Assembly: GCA_041917055.1 (NCBI GenBank)
Contig: JAYRYJ010000012.1
Location: 1 to 64,000 of the forward strand
From: Pseudaquidulcibacter sp041917055
GTDB taxonomy: Bacteria > Pseudomonadota > Alphaproteobacteria > Caulobacterales > Aquidulcibacteraceae
Reading direction: 5' to 3'
DNA length: 64,000 nucleotides
The notes under the pieces were generated by a model that worked only from the letters and a program-made list of their open reading frames with translations, was not told the origin of the DNA and made no database searches. A program made the translations under genes and the position numbers. Of the stretch, positions 18,371 through 27,968 are shown piece after piece (the stretch's first letter is position 1; the number at the start of each line of letters is the position of its first letter).

Positions 18371-18960
18371 CACGATTTTTTCGACAAAGCTCTCGAGCCA
18401 GGTTTTACCGCAGGAGTATCTTTCAAATCGTCTGGCAATTCATCAGGTGCGAAACTTTCAATCTCAAAACTTGCCAATGAAATCAAAGGCACGCCAATTT
18501 CACTTTTGCCAGCGGACCTGTCGATTAATACCGCCGCCCCAACTAAATTAATCGGCAAATCTTTTATTGCATCAATAGTCTCGCGAACCGAAAGACCGGT
18601 CGAAATAATATCTTCGATGACAATAGTTTTCGCGTTTTGTGGAATTTCAAAACCACGACGCAATTTGAAAACACCGTCTTCGCGTTCAACAAACACCGCC
18701 TTTGCACCCAAATGCCGCGCTGTTTCATAACCAGGGATAATTGCGCCCACGGCAGGCGATACAATATATTCAATATCGCCCCATTCTTTTTGAATTTTCT
18801 TTGCCAATGCTTTGCATAGTTTTTCGGTAGCTTTTGGATTCATAAACACAAAGGCTTTTTGCAAAAATTGGCGCGAATGTCTGCCGGACGAAAGAATAAA
18901 ATGCCCTTCAAGAAGGGCATCGGCGTCTTTAAAAATCTTTAGAACTTTTTGGGTTTTCAT
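18370..18960 (-). CDS. pyrE: Orotate phosphoribosyltransferase
   Basis: Forms orotidine 5'-phosphate from orotate and PRPP in pyrimidine synthesis. The PRPP-binding loop is TIVIEDIISTGLSVRE, preceded by VFVEREDGVFKLRRGFEI, and the N-terminal part has GHFILSSGRHS. The 196-residue form with a Lys-rich C-terminal tail is the alphaproteobacterial type. It lies 1 base downstream of rsh and overlaps pdxJ by 1 base. Confidence 0.95.
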   Translation of the reverse strand: MKTQKVLKIFKDADALLEGHFILSSGRHSRQFLQKAFVFMNPKATEKLCKALAKKIQKEWGDIEYIVSPAVGAIIPGYETARHLGAKAVFVEREDGVFKLRRGFEIPQNAKTIVIEDIISTGLSVRETIDAIKDLPINLVGAAVLIDRSAGKSEIGVPLISLASFEIESFAPDELPDDLKDTPAVKPGSRALSKKS

Positions 18961-18961
18961 G

Positions 18962-21178
18962 CTATCCTCTTAGTCTTTGGACATCTACCACGACCGGAAG
19001 CGAACGCAAAGAAGCAACAATAATATTTAGGTGTTTTGAATCAGCAACTTCAATATCGACCGCAATATCAATGAATTCTGGGCTGCGGTTCACTGTCTTG
19101 ATATTAACAATATTGCCATCGCTTGCCGAAATAATGCGACCGACTTCGCCAAAAACCCCTTTTGCATTTTCGCATGATAATAACAGGCGACCAATTGCAA
19201 GGCCGTGTTTTTTGGCCTCTTCATTCCAACCAATATCTATCCAATCATCGTCATTTTCATGTTCTTCAAGGGTTTCGCAATCAATTGTGTGAACTTCAAT
19301 GCCATTGCCTTGAGTGATAATCCCGACAATCCTTTCGCCAGGCAATGGCGAGCAGCACGGCATGAAATGCACTGCAACACCATCTGTAAGACCGTCGCCA
19401 TTTAAGAATGCCACAGCGTGCTCGTCATCAATTGCAACCCGCGCTTCACCCAAAGTGACTTTCTTATTCAGCCCCGGCACTACGGCGTCGGCAAATTGCG
19501 TTCCGGTCAGATTTCCGCGCCCTATTGTGTAATAAAGTTCTTCAATGGATTTGAATTTTAAGCGTGCCACCGCATCTTTGAAATCTAATTCATCAGGATT
19601 AAGTCCCAAGCGCCGAAATGCATGATACGCAAGGCGTTTGCCGAGCGTTACAAATTCCTGCCGTTCGGTTTCGCGCAAAAGCCGTCTTATTCCGGATCGT
19701 GCCTTACCGGTTATAACCAAATTCTCCCAATTTGGTGGCGGTTTACGGACATTTGAACGTAAAATCTCAACAATATCGCCATTTTTTAGCGGTGTGCGCA
19801 GTGGCGCACCAATGCCATTTATTCTTGCGCCAACAATTGTGTCGCCAATTTGGGTGTGAACCGCATAAGCAAAATCAACCGAAGTCGCCCCACGCGGTAA
19901 AGCATGCAAATCGCCTTTGGGCGTGAAAACAAAAACTTGGTCTTGAAACATTTCAAGTTTCGCGTTTTCAAAGAAATCCTCTGCATCGCTTCCGTCTTCC
20001 AAAAGCGAAAAAATTTGGCGCATTGAAGCCATTGGGTCGGTTTTTAAAGACGCATCAGGAAAATAGCCATATGAGTGGTTTTTATAGCGCCAATGCGCGG
20101 CAACACCGAATTCGGCAATGCGTTCCATGTCAAAAGTGCGGATTTGAATTTCAACCCGCATTCCCGAAGGTCCGACCACCGAAGTGTGCAAAGACTGATA
20201 GCCATTTGGCTTGGGAACAGAAATATAATCCTTAAAACGCCCGGGAACATATTTCCAACTTGAATGGATTGCAGCGATTGTAAGGTAACAATCTTCTTTT
20301 GTTGAAACCAAAATTCTGAAACCGTAAATGTCGGAAATCTCACCAAATGAAACTGCTTTTCGGTCCAGTTTGCGCCAAATAGAATATGGTTTTTTCTCGC
20401 GGCCCGTAACTTTAGCTTTGATATTGGCGGCTTTTAGAACTTCTTCGATTCTGTGCTCAATTCTCTCATTGGCTTTGGCAAATTCGGCGCGATTGGCTTC
20501 TAATTGGGAATTGATTGTCTTGCAGGCGTCCGGATAAAGATGCGAAAAGGCCAAATCTTCCAATTCTGATGCAAATTTATTGACGCCAATTCGCCGCGCC
20601 AATGGTGCATAGATTTCCAAAGTTTCGCGTGCAATTCTTTCACGTTTATCAATGCGTTTGATAAAGTGCAAAGTGCGCATATTGTGTAATCTATCAGCAA
20701 GTTTCACCAATAAAACGCGAATATCTTTAGACAGTGCAAGCACGAATTTTTGCAAATTTTCTGCCTGAGTCGTGCGTTCGGTGGTTACTTCTAATTGCGT
20801 AAGTTTGGTGACGCCTTTGACCATATTGGCAACATCTTCACCAAACATTGCGCTAATTTCTTCAAAAGTTGCCGCAGTATCTTCGATAGTGTCGTGCAAA
20901 AGCCCGGTCACAATCGATGCCTCATCAAGACGCAACTGGGTTAGAATACCTGCGACTTCGATAGGATGCGCAAAATACGGGTCACCCGACGCCCTTAATT
21001 GCGAACCATGCATTTTGGTAGCATAGACATAAGCGCGATTTATCAATTCCTCATTCAGTTCGGGATTATAGGCGCGCACTAAATCCAATAATTCATATTG
21101 CCGCAAAATCCGCGCACGTTCTTTTGGCGCGGGCGGCGCGGCTTGCTCCAACTGAATTTGTTCGCCTTTGTCGCTCAA
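18962..21178 (-). CDS. Bifunctional (p)ppGpp synthetase/hydrolase (RSH)
   Basis: Long RelA/SpoT homologue that makes and destroys the alarmone (p)ppGpp. From the N-terminus: HD hydrolase domain with YFAHPIEVAGIL and LLHDTIEDT, synthetase domain with YGFRILVSTKEDCY and VPKPNGYQSLHTSVVGP, TGS domain (VFVFTPKGDLHALPRGAT), and a C-terminal ACT domain. Both catalytic halves look intact, so this is probably the only long RSH, named relA, spoT or rsh in relatives. The frame opens with a GTG at 21244, but a TTG at 21178 has a GGGAG ribosome-binding site 6 bases upstream and gives 738 residues, closer to relatives; I prefer it. Confidence 0.94.
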   Translation of the reverse strand: MSDKGEQIQLEQAAPPAPKERARILRQYELLDLVRAYNPELNEELINRAYVYATKMHGSQLRASGDPYFAHPIEVAGILTQLRLDEASIVTGLLHDTIEDTAATFEEISAMFGEDVANMVKGVTKLTQLEVTTERTTQAENLQKFVLALSKDIRVLLVKLADRLHNMRTLHFIKRIDKRERIARETLEIYAPLARRIGVNKFASELEDLAFSHLYPDACKTINSQLEANRAEFAKANERIEHRIEEVLKAANIKAKVTGREKKPYSIWRKLDRKAVSFGEISDIYGFRILVSTKEDCYLTIAAIHSSWKYVPGRFKDYISVPKPNGYQSLHTSVVGPSGMRVEIQIRTFDMERIAEFGVAAHWRYKNHSYGYFPDASLKTDPMASMRQIFSLLEDGSDAEDFFENAKLEMFQDQVFVFTPKGDLHALPRGATSVDFAYAVHTQIGDTIVGARINGIGAPLRTPLKNGDIVEILRSNVRKPPPNWENLVITGKARSGIRRLLRETERQEFVTLGKRLAYHAFRRLGLNPDELDFKDAVARLKFKSIEELYYTIGRGNLTGTQFADAVVPGLNKKVTLGEARVAIDDEHAVAFLNGDGLTDGVAVHFMPCCSPLPGERIVGIITQGNGIEVHTIDCETLEEHENDDDWIDIGWNEEAKKHGLAIGRLLLSCENAKGVFGEVGRIISASDGNIVNIKTVNRSPEFIDIAVDIEVADSKHLNIIVASLRSLPVVVDVQRLRG

Positions 21179-21290
21179 GGAAGCTCCCAATAATTCTATA
21201 TTACATATAGGCAGGTTTCGTGAATTGCGAACATACAAACGCACAAAAATTCAAAAAGCAGTTAAATTGTTGCATAAATTCCGCACAAAA

Positions 21291-21322
21291 TAAAACACCG
21301 CATCGTTTGATGCGGTGTTTTA
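21291..21322 (-). terminator. Rho-independent terminator after rpoZ
   Basis: A perfect 14-base inverted repeat (21291-21304 and 21309-21322, arm TAAAACACCGCATC) with a 4-base loop, followed on the minus strand by TTTTG. It sits 20 bases past the rpoZ stop and before rsh, so rsh probably has its own promoter in 21179-21290. Confidence 0.85.
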
Positions 21323-21342
21323 TTTAAATTCACTAGTGAAAT

Positions 21343-21696
21343 TTAGTAATTATCTTCGCGAGCAGCTTCTTGCTCTTGTTGCAAAGCGCGCATTACATCG
21401 TCTTCAGAGACGATAACCGGCGCTTCTAGAGCCAATAGGTCTGCTTCTTCTTCTTCACGAACCGCTTGAGGGCGGAACTCACGCAAAGATGCAATCAAGC
21501 CATCACGCAGATCAAGTGATTCGATTGCCGTGTCAGCGATTTCGCGCAAAGCGACGATTGGGTCCTTATCACGGTCACGATCAACCGCAAGCGGCGCGCC
21601 ACCTGAAATCTGGCGTGCACGATGTGCGGCATATAAAACTAAAGAAAAGCGATTGGGGACGCGTTCAACGCAATCCTCGACAGTTACGCGAGCCAT
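21343..21696 (-). CDS. rpoZ: RNA polymerase omega subunit
   Basis: Small subunit that helps assemble RNA polymerase and forms part of a ppGpp-binding site in proteobacteria. The N-terminus MARVTVEDCVERVPNRFSLV is diagnostic, followed by AAHRARQISGG and an acidic tail. At 117 residues it is alphaproteobacterial in length. The position just upstream of rsh is conserved across proteobacteria. Confidence 0.96.
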   Translation of the reverse strand: MARVTVEDCVERVPNRFSLVLYAAHRARQISGGAPLAVDRDRDKDPIVALREIADTAIESLDLRDGLIASLREFRPQAVREEEEADLLALEAPVIVSEDDVMRALQQEQEAAREDNY

Positions 21697-21763
21697 ATTT
21701 TATCCTAAAAGGTATAGTTGAATTTCAGGCATATAATTGAATGATTAATAATTCTCAAGCGGT

Positions 21764-22309
21764 TTAAAGCATTTTTGCGGTGAATTGCTGATTTTGCGTG
21801 ATAAATTCCTTTGAAATTTGCGCTATTTCCTTCCCTGTTTGCGGGTGTTTCCAATCTGGGGCGATTTCGGCCAAAGGCAATAAAACGAAGTCGCGCAATT
21901 CTAATCTTGGATGCGGCAGGCAAAGTGAAATGTCGTTTTGGGTTTCATCCATTACGATGCCGCGAAAATCAACTATATCCAAATCCAAGGTTCGAGGTGC
22001 ATTTCGGTTTTCCAAATCCCTAATTCTGCCGAAATCCTTTTCTATTTTTAATAGATTGCGCATCATTGCAAATGGCGAACGCGCACCATTGATGGCAATC
22101 ACCATATTCAAATAGTCAGGCGCGATTGAACCAGCGGGCCATGGTGGCGAGATATATTTCGATGAAACTGCAATAATTTGATAATTTTGAGCAATCCGTT
22201 TTATCGCATTCGACAGAATTTCCCACGGCGCCATATCACCGAAACTTAGATTTGAACCCAGCGCAATAAAGGCCAAATCGTGCAATCTGTTATTCAATTT
22301 GCTATTCAT
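21764..22309 (-). CDS. folK: HPPK, 7,8-dihydro-6-hydroxymethylpterin pyrophosphokinase
   Basis: Transfers pyrophosphate from ATP to the hydroxymethylpterin in folate synthesis. Motifs are FIALGSNL, a central FGRIRDLENRNAPRTLDLDI with the metal-binding aspartates, and LPHPRLELRDFVLLPLAEI. Length is 181 residues. It diverges from the uracil-DNA glycosylase gene with 47 bases between; folB and folP, its frequent partners, are not adjacent. Confidence 0.95.
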   Translation of the reverse strand: MNSKLNNRLHDLAFIALGSNLSFGDMAPWEILSNAIKRIAQNYQIIAVSSKYISPPWPAGSIAPDYLNMVIAINGARSPFAMMRNLLKIEKDFGRIRDLENRNAPRTLDLDIVDFRGIVMDETQNDISLCLPHPRLELRDFVLLPLAEIAPDWKHPQTGKEIAQISKEFITQNQQFTAKML

Positions 22310-22356
22310 TGTGCGGTTTGTTAGGCGGGTTTTGAGCCAAAAGAAAGAAAAGAATC

Positions 22357-22974
22357 ATGCACCCGTCAGAAGCGCCGAAGAATTGCGATTATTGTCCACG
22401 TTTGGTCGAATACAGAAATAAGAATGCGCGCGAAAACCCTGATTGGTTCAATGGCCCTGCCCCGTCATTCGGTGATGAAAACGCCAGCGTTTTGGTGGTT
22501 GGCCTAGCGCCTGGGCGCACAGGGGCAAACAGAACCGGTAGGCCATTCACGGGCGATTATGCGGGTGATTTATTGTATGCAACGCTTTCAAAATTTGGGT
22601 ATTTAACGGGCACTTATCGCGCAGACCCAAAAGATGGCATTGTTTTGAAAGATATTATGATAACAAATGCCGTGCGTTGCGCACCGCCTGAAAACAAACC
22701 GACGCCTGCAGAAATCAATATTTGCAATGGGTTTTTGAAAGCGCGGATTGCCGCCCTTCCCGCATTAAAGACCCTAATTTGCCTTGGAAGAGTTTCGCAT
22801 GAAGCAACAATTCGAACTTTAGGCGGGAAACTTTCCCAATACAAATTCGCCCACGGCGTGCAGCATGAAATAGCGGGTTATAGAATCATCGATTCCTACC
22901 ACTGCTCCCGCTACAACACCCAAACCAATCGCCTAACAACGGAAATGTTCGAAGCTGTCTTTGAAGCCATATAA
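22357..22974 (+). CDS. Uracil-DNA glycosylase, family 5 (UDGb-like)
   Basis: Removes uracil or deaminated bases from DNA. The first motif, GLAPGRTGANRTGRPFTGD, lacks the catalytic Asp/Asn seen in other UDG families and matches family 5. The CDYCPRL pair near the N-terminus, NAVRCAPP and a later Cys (INICNGF) supply the four cysteines of the iron-sulfur cluster. SYHCSRYNTQTNRLT near the end corresponds to the second motif with its His. Length is 205 residues. Confidence 0.88.
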   Translation: MHPSEAPKNCDYCPRLVEYRNKNARENPDWFNGPAPSFGDENASVLVVGLAPGRTGANRTGRPFTGDYAGDLLYATLSKFGYLTGTYRADPKDGIVLKDIMITNAVRCAPPENKPTPAEINICNGFLKARIAALPALKTLICLGRVSHEATIRTLGGKLSQYKFAHGVQHEIAGYRIIDSYHCSRYNTQTNRLTTEMFEAVFEAI

Positions 22975-22975
22975 A

Positions 22976-22996
22976 AGGGCGGTCACAGACCGCCCT
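22976..22996. terminator. Hairpin between the UDG gene and aspS
   Basis: A 9-base perfect inverted repeat (AGGGCGGTC, loop ACA) starts 2 bases after the glycosylase stop and lies 23 bases past the convergent aspS stop. There is no strong U-run on either side, so it may be a weak or bidirectional terminator. It is followed at 22997-23017 by three tandem copies of the heptamer ATTCGTA. Confidence 0.6.
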
Positions 22997-23018
22997 ATTC
23001 GTAATTCGTAATTCGTAA

Positions 23019-24800
23019 TTAATTCTGCTCAACCACCCTAATCGACAATTCGCGCAATTGTTTATTGGTGACATTTGATGGTGCTTGCATCATTAAGTCT
23101 TGGGCCTGTTGGTTCATTGGGAACATGGTTACTTCGCGAATATTCGGTGTATTTGCCAAAAGCATGACCATGCGATCCACCCCCGGTGCAAGGCCACCGT
23201 GTGGTGGCGCGCCATATTTAAAGGCATTCAACATGCCGCCAAATTTTTCTTCAACCACCTCTGGGCCATAACCCGCGATTTCAAAGGCTTTAAGCATGAT
23301 TTCAGGGCGATGGTTACGAATTGCACCCGAAGAAAGTTCAACGCCATTGCAAACAATATCATATTGATAGGCATTGATGGTCAAAGGATCTTGGTTCAAA
23401 AGCGCATCCATACCACCTTGCGGCATAGAGAATGGATTGTGCGAGAAGTCTATTTTCTTATCATCTTCATTATACTCAAACATTGGGAAATCGACGATCC
23501 AGCAGAAGCGATAGACGTTCTTTTCGCAAATATCGAGTTCGTCGCCAATACGATTGCGCGCCGCACCCGCAAGTTTCGCCGCTTTATCTTCGGTGTCACA
23601 GGCAAAGAAGACTGTGTCACTATCACCGATATTCGCCAATGATTTCAATAATTCCAACGATTCGGGGGTAAAGAATTTAGCAATCGGGCCTTTAGCTTCA
23701 CCACCCGCAAAAGTGATATAGCCAAGACCGGCGGCCTGCATATCTTTTCGCGCCCAATCATTCAATTTATCAAAGAATGAGCGCGGTTTGTCGGCAGTAT
23801 TTGGTGCAGGGATAGCGCGAACCACGCCGCCTTTCGCGATCACACCTTTGAAAGCATTGAAAGTGACATCATCACGCTTAAACACTTCGGTAACATCGGA
23901 AATAATCAAAGGATTGCGCAAATCAGGCTTGTCAGAACCATATTTGAGCATGGATTCCTTATAAGGAATGCGAACGAATGGCGCTTGGTCAGCTTCCCAA
24001 TTCGAAAATTCGCTAAACACGCCCGAAAGAACCGGTTCAATTGCCGCAAAAACATCATCTTGGGTCACAAATGACATTTCAATATCAAGCTGATAAAATT
24101 CACCTGGGCTGCGGTCGGCGCGCGCGTCTTCGTCTCTAAAACATGGTGCGATTTGGAAATAACGGTCAAAACCTGCGACCATAATCAATTGCTTAAATTG
24201 CTGCGGCGCTTGAGGAAGTGCGTAGAATTTCCCCGGATGGATGCGTGATGGGACAAGAAAATCACGCGCACCTTCAGGCGAAGATGCAGTCAGTATCGGG
24301 GTTTGAAATTCAAAGAACCCTGCCTCATTCATTCGGCGGCGCAAAGATGAAATCACATTTGAACGCAAAATAATGTTTTTGTGCAAAGTGTCACGGCGCA
24401 AATCCAAAAAGCGATAGCGCAAACGCACGTCTTCGGGATAATCCAATTCACCAAAAACCGGAACCGGCAAATCGGTTTCGACTTCGGAAAGGATGTCGAT
24501 TGCAACAACGCGTAACTCAATCTGCCCGGTTGCAAGTTCGGCGTTTTCGGTGCCTGCTTCGCGCTTAATTACTTCACCCTCGATCGAAACCACAGATTCT
24601 GCGCGCAAATGGGTTAGACGGTCAAAATTAGGATTAGAAGGCCCGCAAACAACTTGGGTAATTCCGTAATGATCGCGTAAATCAATAAAGGCGACGCCAC
24701 CATGGTCGCGGCGGCGATGTATCCAGCCCGCAATTTTAACTGTTTGCCCGACATGGGTTTCGCGTAATTCACCACAAGTATGGGTTCTATATTTTGACAT
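23019..24800 (-). CDS. aspS: Aspartate-tRNA ligase
   Basis: Class II aminoacyl-tRNA synthetase of 593 residues, bacterial type with the inserted GAD domain. The anticodon-binding OB fold starts MSKYRTHTCGELRETHVGQ; class II motif 2 is CFRDEDARADRSPGEFYQLD; motif 3 is GGLAPGVDRMVMLLAN. Many alphaproteobacteria lack AsnRS and use a non-discriminating AspRS; that cannot be decided from this sequence alone. An AAAGGT ribosome-binding site precedes the ATG. Confidence 0.97.
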   Translation of the reverse strand: MSKYRTHTCGELRETHVGQTVKIAGWIHRRRDHGGVAFIDLRDHYGITQVVCGPSNPNFDRLTHLRAESVVSIEGEVIKREAGTENAELATGQIELRVVAIDILSEVETDLPVPVFGELDYPEDVRLRYRFLDLRRDTLHKNIILRSNVISSLRRRMNEAGFFEFQTPILTASSPEGARDFLVPSRIHPGKFYALPQAPQQFKQLIMVAGFDRYFQIAPCFRDEDARADRSPGEFYQLDIEMSFVTQDDVFAAIEPVLSGVFSEFSNWEADQAPFVRIPYKESMLKYGSDKPDLRNPLIISDVTEVFKRDDVTFNAFKGVIAKGGVVRAIPAPNTADKPRSFFDKLNDWARKDMQAAGLGYITFAGGEAKGPIAKFFTPESLELLKSLANIGDSDTVFFACDTEDKAAKLAGAARNRIGDELDICEKNVYRFCWIVDFPMFEYNEDDKKIDFSHNPFSMPQGGMDALLNQDPLTINAYQYDIVCNGVELSSGAIRNHRPEIMLKAFEIAGYGPEVVEEKFGGMLNAFKYGAPPHGGLAPGVDRMVMLLANTPNIREVTMFPMNQQAQDLMMQAPSNVTNKQLRELSIRVVEQN

Positions 24801-24938
24801 TTTTTACCTTTGAAATCTCATTTTTGTGCGGATAGACATAAATCTTGTGTCATCGTCAATATTTCGACTGCATTAGAACAAAAAGTGTGGCAATAAAAGC
24901 CTGTTAATAACAAGGTAATTGCGCCATAAGCAGGCGAA

Positions 24939-26105
24939 ATGGAATTAATTACAGAAAATTCACGCCTTTTAGAGGCTTGTAAGGCTTTGCACGGTCAAGA
25001 ATATGTCGCGCTTGATACAGAATTCATGCGCGAAACGACATATTGGCCTAATCTATGCCTGATTCAAGTTGCGGGTGACGGTATTGAATTTGCAATTGAC
25101 CCATTGGTGGAAGGCATTGATTTATCACCCTTAGTCGAAATTTTATTAAACACAAAGATTTTGAAGATTTTCCATGCCCCGCGCCAAGATTTGGAAATAT
25201 TTTTCCGCCTTATGGGAAACCGCCTTCCTGCACCGGTATATGATACGCAAACCGCCGCAATGGCATTGGGTTTGGGTGAACAAGTTGCATATGACACATT
25301 GGTCTATGCGCTATTAAAACACCATGTTGATAAATCATCACGCTTTACCGACTGGGCAAGGCGGCCCCTAAGTGATTCTCAATTGCGTTATGCAATCCAT
25401 GACGTGACTTATTTGCGTGATTTATACCCAATTTTACGCCAAAAACTCATTGATTTGGGTCGTGACGAATGGGTCAATGAGGAAATGGCGGGAATTTGCC
25501 GCCCTGAAGATTTTGATACCACACCAACCAATGCCTATAAACGCCTTAAACCACGCAAATTCTCGGCGGATTATTTGGCAGCATTTTTTGCGGCAACGAC
25601 ATGGCGCGAATGGTTCGCCCAAGAGAAAAATATCCCGCGTTCGCGCACTTTAAAAGACGATGCGATTTTTGAAATTGCAGAACAAAAGCCGCGCTCAATT
25701 GAGGCAATGGAAAAATTGCGTGCAGTTCCAAAAGGTTTCGCGCGTTCCAAAGGTGGTGAGGCCTTGTTGGAGGCTTTGAACGAGGCGTTAGACGCACCGG
25801 AAGAATTTGCCCCAAAAATCCAAAGACCGAAACCGCCCGCCAATGGCATAGGTGCAATTGTTGAATTATTGAAAGTGCTTTTGCGTGCCGTTTCCGAAGA
25901 ATTGGAAATCGCCCCTAAAATGATCGCGACCGTCGCCGATTTAGAAGCTATTGCGATTTCAGATGAAGCCGAATGTGCCGCATTGCAAGGTTGGCGCCGC
26001 GAAGTTTTCGGCGAAAAAGCCCTAAAACTGAAACGCGGTGAAATCGGGCTTTCAATACACAAAAGAAAAGTGGCGATGAATGAAATCACCGCCACCGAAT
26101 CTTGA
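24939..26105 (+). CDS. rnd: Ribonuclease D
   Basis: 3'-5' exoribonuclease that trims tRNA and other small RNA 3' ends. The DEDDy nuclease motifs are visible: ALDTEFMRETTYWP, then FHAPRQDLEIFFRLMG, and YAIHDVTYLRDLYPIL with the motif III Tyr and Asp. An HRDC region follows from about residue 215. Length of 388 residues is normal. It diverges from aspS; the rnd-aspS neighbourhood is a frequent alphaproteobacterial arrangement. Confidence 0.95.
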   Translation: MELITENSRLLEACKALHGQEYVALDTEFMRETTYWPNLCLIQVAGDGIEFAIDPLVEGIDLSPLVEILLNTKILKIFHAPRQDLEIFFRLMGNRLPAPVYDTQTAAMALGLGEQVAYDTLVYALLKHHVDKSSRFTDWARRPLSDSQLRYAIHDVTYLRDLYPILRQKLIDLGRDEWVNEEMAGICRPEDFDTTPTNAYKRLKPRKFSADYLAAFFAATTWREWFAQEKNIPRSRTLKDDAIFEIAEQKPRSIEAMEKLRAVPKGFARSKGGEALLEALNEALDAPEEFAPKIQRPKPPANGIGAIVELLKVLLRAVSEELEIAPKMIATVADLEAIAISDEAECAALQGWRREVFGEKALKLKRGEIGLSIHKRKVAMNEITATES

Positions 26106-26116
26106 TTTTCAGAGAT

Positions 26117-26365
26117 TTATTTTTCAGCTTTTGAAATCATTTCACCGATTTCATCAAGGATTCCCAAGCGCTTTTTCTCTAAATCGCGCAAAGTTTCGTC
26201 TGAAGTTGGGGTTACTTCGGCCTGAATATTTTTGATTTCGACGAATAATTCATGGTTTTTTTCCATCAAATTGCGAAAGTGTGCATTTGTTGTTTTCAAT
26301 TTGTGGATTGTATCGCCGTGACCTGAAAATTCCCCTGCTAATGCATTATCGAGATGTTCTTCCAT
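26117..26365 (-). CDS. YdcH family small protein (DUF465)
   Basis: An 82-residue, helical, highly charged protein. The segment FRNLMEKNHELFVEIKNI and the ending KKRLGILDEIGEMI match the pattern of the YdcH/DUF465 family, short coiled-coil proteins of unknown function widespread in proteobacteria. It stands between rnd (convergent, 11 bases) and ppx. Confidence 0.85.
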   Translation of the reverse strand: MEEHLDNALAGEFSGHGDTIHKLKTTNAHFRNLMEKNHELFVEIKNIQAEVTPTSDETLRDLEKKRLGILDEIGEMISKAEK

Positions 26366-26443
26366 TCTCTTTTCTTTCCCTTCTTATTTTCATTCTTTTT
26401 AGCACTTCACACAATTGCGATAAGGTCGCAATTTGTCACACCA

Positions 26444-27958
26444 TCAGTCGGCGATCCTTAAGGCGTGTTTATATGCTGCATTTAATTGGTCATGGCGCTT
26501 ACGAACAGATTCAGAATATAGGTTCTTCAAATCTTCAGGAAGAAAAATTTCGATTTCGTCATTTTGCAATGACGCCTTTGTTCGCTTGAGAATTGAATAA
26601 GAATTTGAGCACATATTCGCACCCAATCTCATGGCAGCGCCATATAAATCAGCCAATGCTTTTAATTGCGGTTGCAAAAGTCCCATGCACTCAAATTGCT
26701 CAATCTCTTCGGTTTTTGCGCCATAACGACGCCCGATAATGCGCGCCAAAAAAACACGCTCTTCATGATTAATCGCCGAAAACGGCGCGCGTAGCACCAT
26801 TTGATATGCAAGATAAGCACGATGGTCCGGGTGCATAGTAAGGCCGATATTTGACAGGACACTTGCAGCTGTCAAAAGAACTTCATTTTTTTCCTTAAAA
26901 TCATTTTCGATTAAATCGCCACTAATTGGTTTTATCCATTCATTGAGGCTGAACGCAAATTCTAAATCGTGTTTGTCGGTGCGAACCAATGTAATTGCGC
27001 TACCGACTAAAGGATCTAAATCCATGCATTTCTCGAGTTTTTCCTTTATCAAACCCTCGCGCAGTCCAAAGGAGGAAATAATCAATTTACGACAATTTGT
27101 CTGTTCAAAAATCTCTTTTAATAAAATTGCCGCATAGGGTAAGGTTTCGGCGCGTCTTTGCGATATTCCCGGAATTTTTTCGATAGAGCGACGGCTTTGC
27201 CCCATAACAAAATTACATAATTCTATGGTTTCATTGCGGGCAATTTCGTAATTCTGCAAAACTTGTAAAGGATAATTGCGCAATGCCATATTGATGTGTG
27301 CGAGATTTCGCCACGCGCCACCAACAGCATGAAATTCTTCGAGGTTTTTGTTTTGTTTCAAGACCAACGAATTGCTCAATTCACCACGAATTTTTTCGAG
27401 AATTTTGGCATTGTCTTGGGCAATTGCGCGGGAACCAGCAGCATTGCCCATTGCCAAAGGCCCTAAATGAAGGCTTTCGCGATTATTTACGTCAGCCATT
27501 GATGCAAATTCAAGGCTAGAACCGCCCAAATCGCCCATGATTCCATGCGCATTTGGCGCGCCGAATTTTACGCCGATTGCTGATAAACGTCCTTCTTCTT
27601 CACCGCTAATAATTTTTAATTTAAGGCCTATTTCTTTGTTTATTGTTTCAACAAATTCCTTACCGTCACCCGCGTCGCGCGCGGCGGCAGTGGCAATCGC
27701 GTCATAAGATTTGATACCCAGAGATTCGAGCAATAATTTGAATCGCTTTAAGGCATTGAGTGCAAGTTCAACACCAATCGGCGATAGTTTCCCACTTTCG
27801 CCAATGCCGCGCCCAAGACCTGCCAAAACTTTCTCATTGTGAATTTGGACAAAAGAGCAGCCGGAAACTTGATAAATCACCAAGCGAACGGAATTTGAAC
27901 CCACGTCAATAACTGCGTGTTTATAGGGTTTGTTATTGGCAAGTTGTTGAGCGAGCAA
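26444..27958 (-). CDS. ppx: Exopolyphosphatase, Ppx/GppA family
   Basis: Hydrolyses terminal phosphate from polyphosphate or pppGpp. The ASKHA-fold signature AVIDVGSNSVRLVIY opens the domain, followed by ATAAARDAGDGKEFV, ISGEEEGRLSAIG and GDLGGSSLEFA. A C-terminal HD-like region is present. The frame is open upstream into ppk without an ATG; the TTG at 27958, 10 bases after the ppk stop, is the most likely start and yields 504 residues. The ppk-ppx pairing places it in polyphosphate turnover. Confidence 0.92.
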   Translation of the reverse strand: MLAQQLANNKPYKHAVIDVGSNSVRLVIYQVSGCSFVQIHNEKVLAGLGRGIGESGKLSPIGVELALNALKRFKLLLESLGIKSYDAIATAAARDAGDGKEFVETINKEIGLKLKIISGEEEGRLSAIGVKFGAPNAHGIMGDLGGSSLEFASMADVNNRESLHLGPLAMGNAAGSRAIAQDNAKILEKIRGELSNSLVLKQNKNLEEFHAVGGAWRNLAHINMALRNYPLQVLQNYEIARNETIELCNFVMGQSRRSIEKIPGISQRRAETLPYAAILLKEIFEQTNCRKLIISSFGLREGLIKEKLEKCMDLDPLVGSAITLVRTDKHDLEFAFSLNEWIKPISGDLIENDFKEKNEVLLTAASVLSNIGLTMHPDHRAYLAYQMVLRAPFSAINHEERVFLARIIGRRYGAKTEEIEQFECMGLLQPQLKALADLYGAAMRLGANMCSNSYSILKRTKASLQNDEIEIFLPEDLKNLYSESVRKRHDQLNAAYKHALRIAD

Positions 27959-27968
27959 GTGCGGAAGC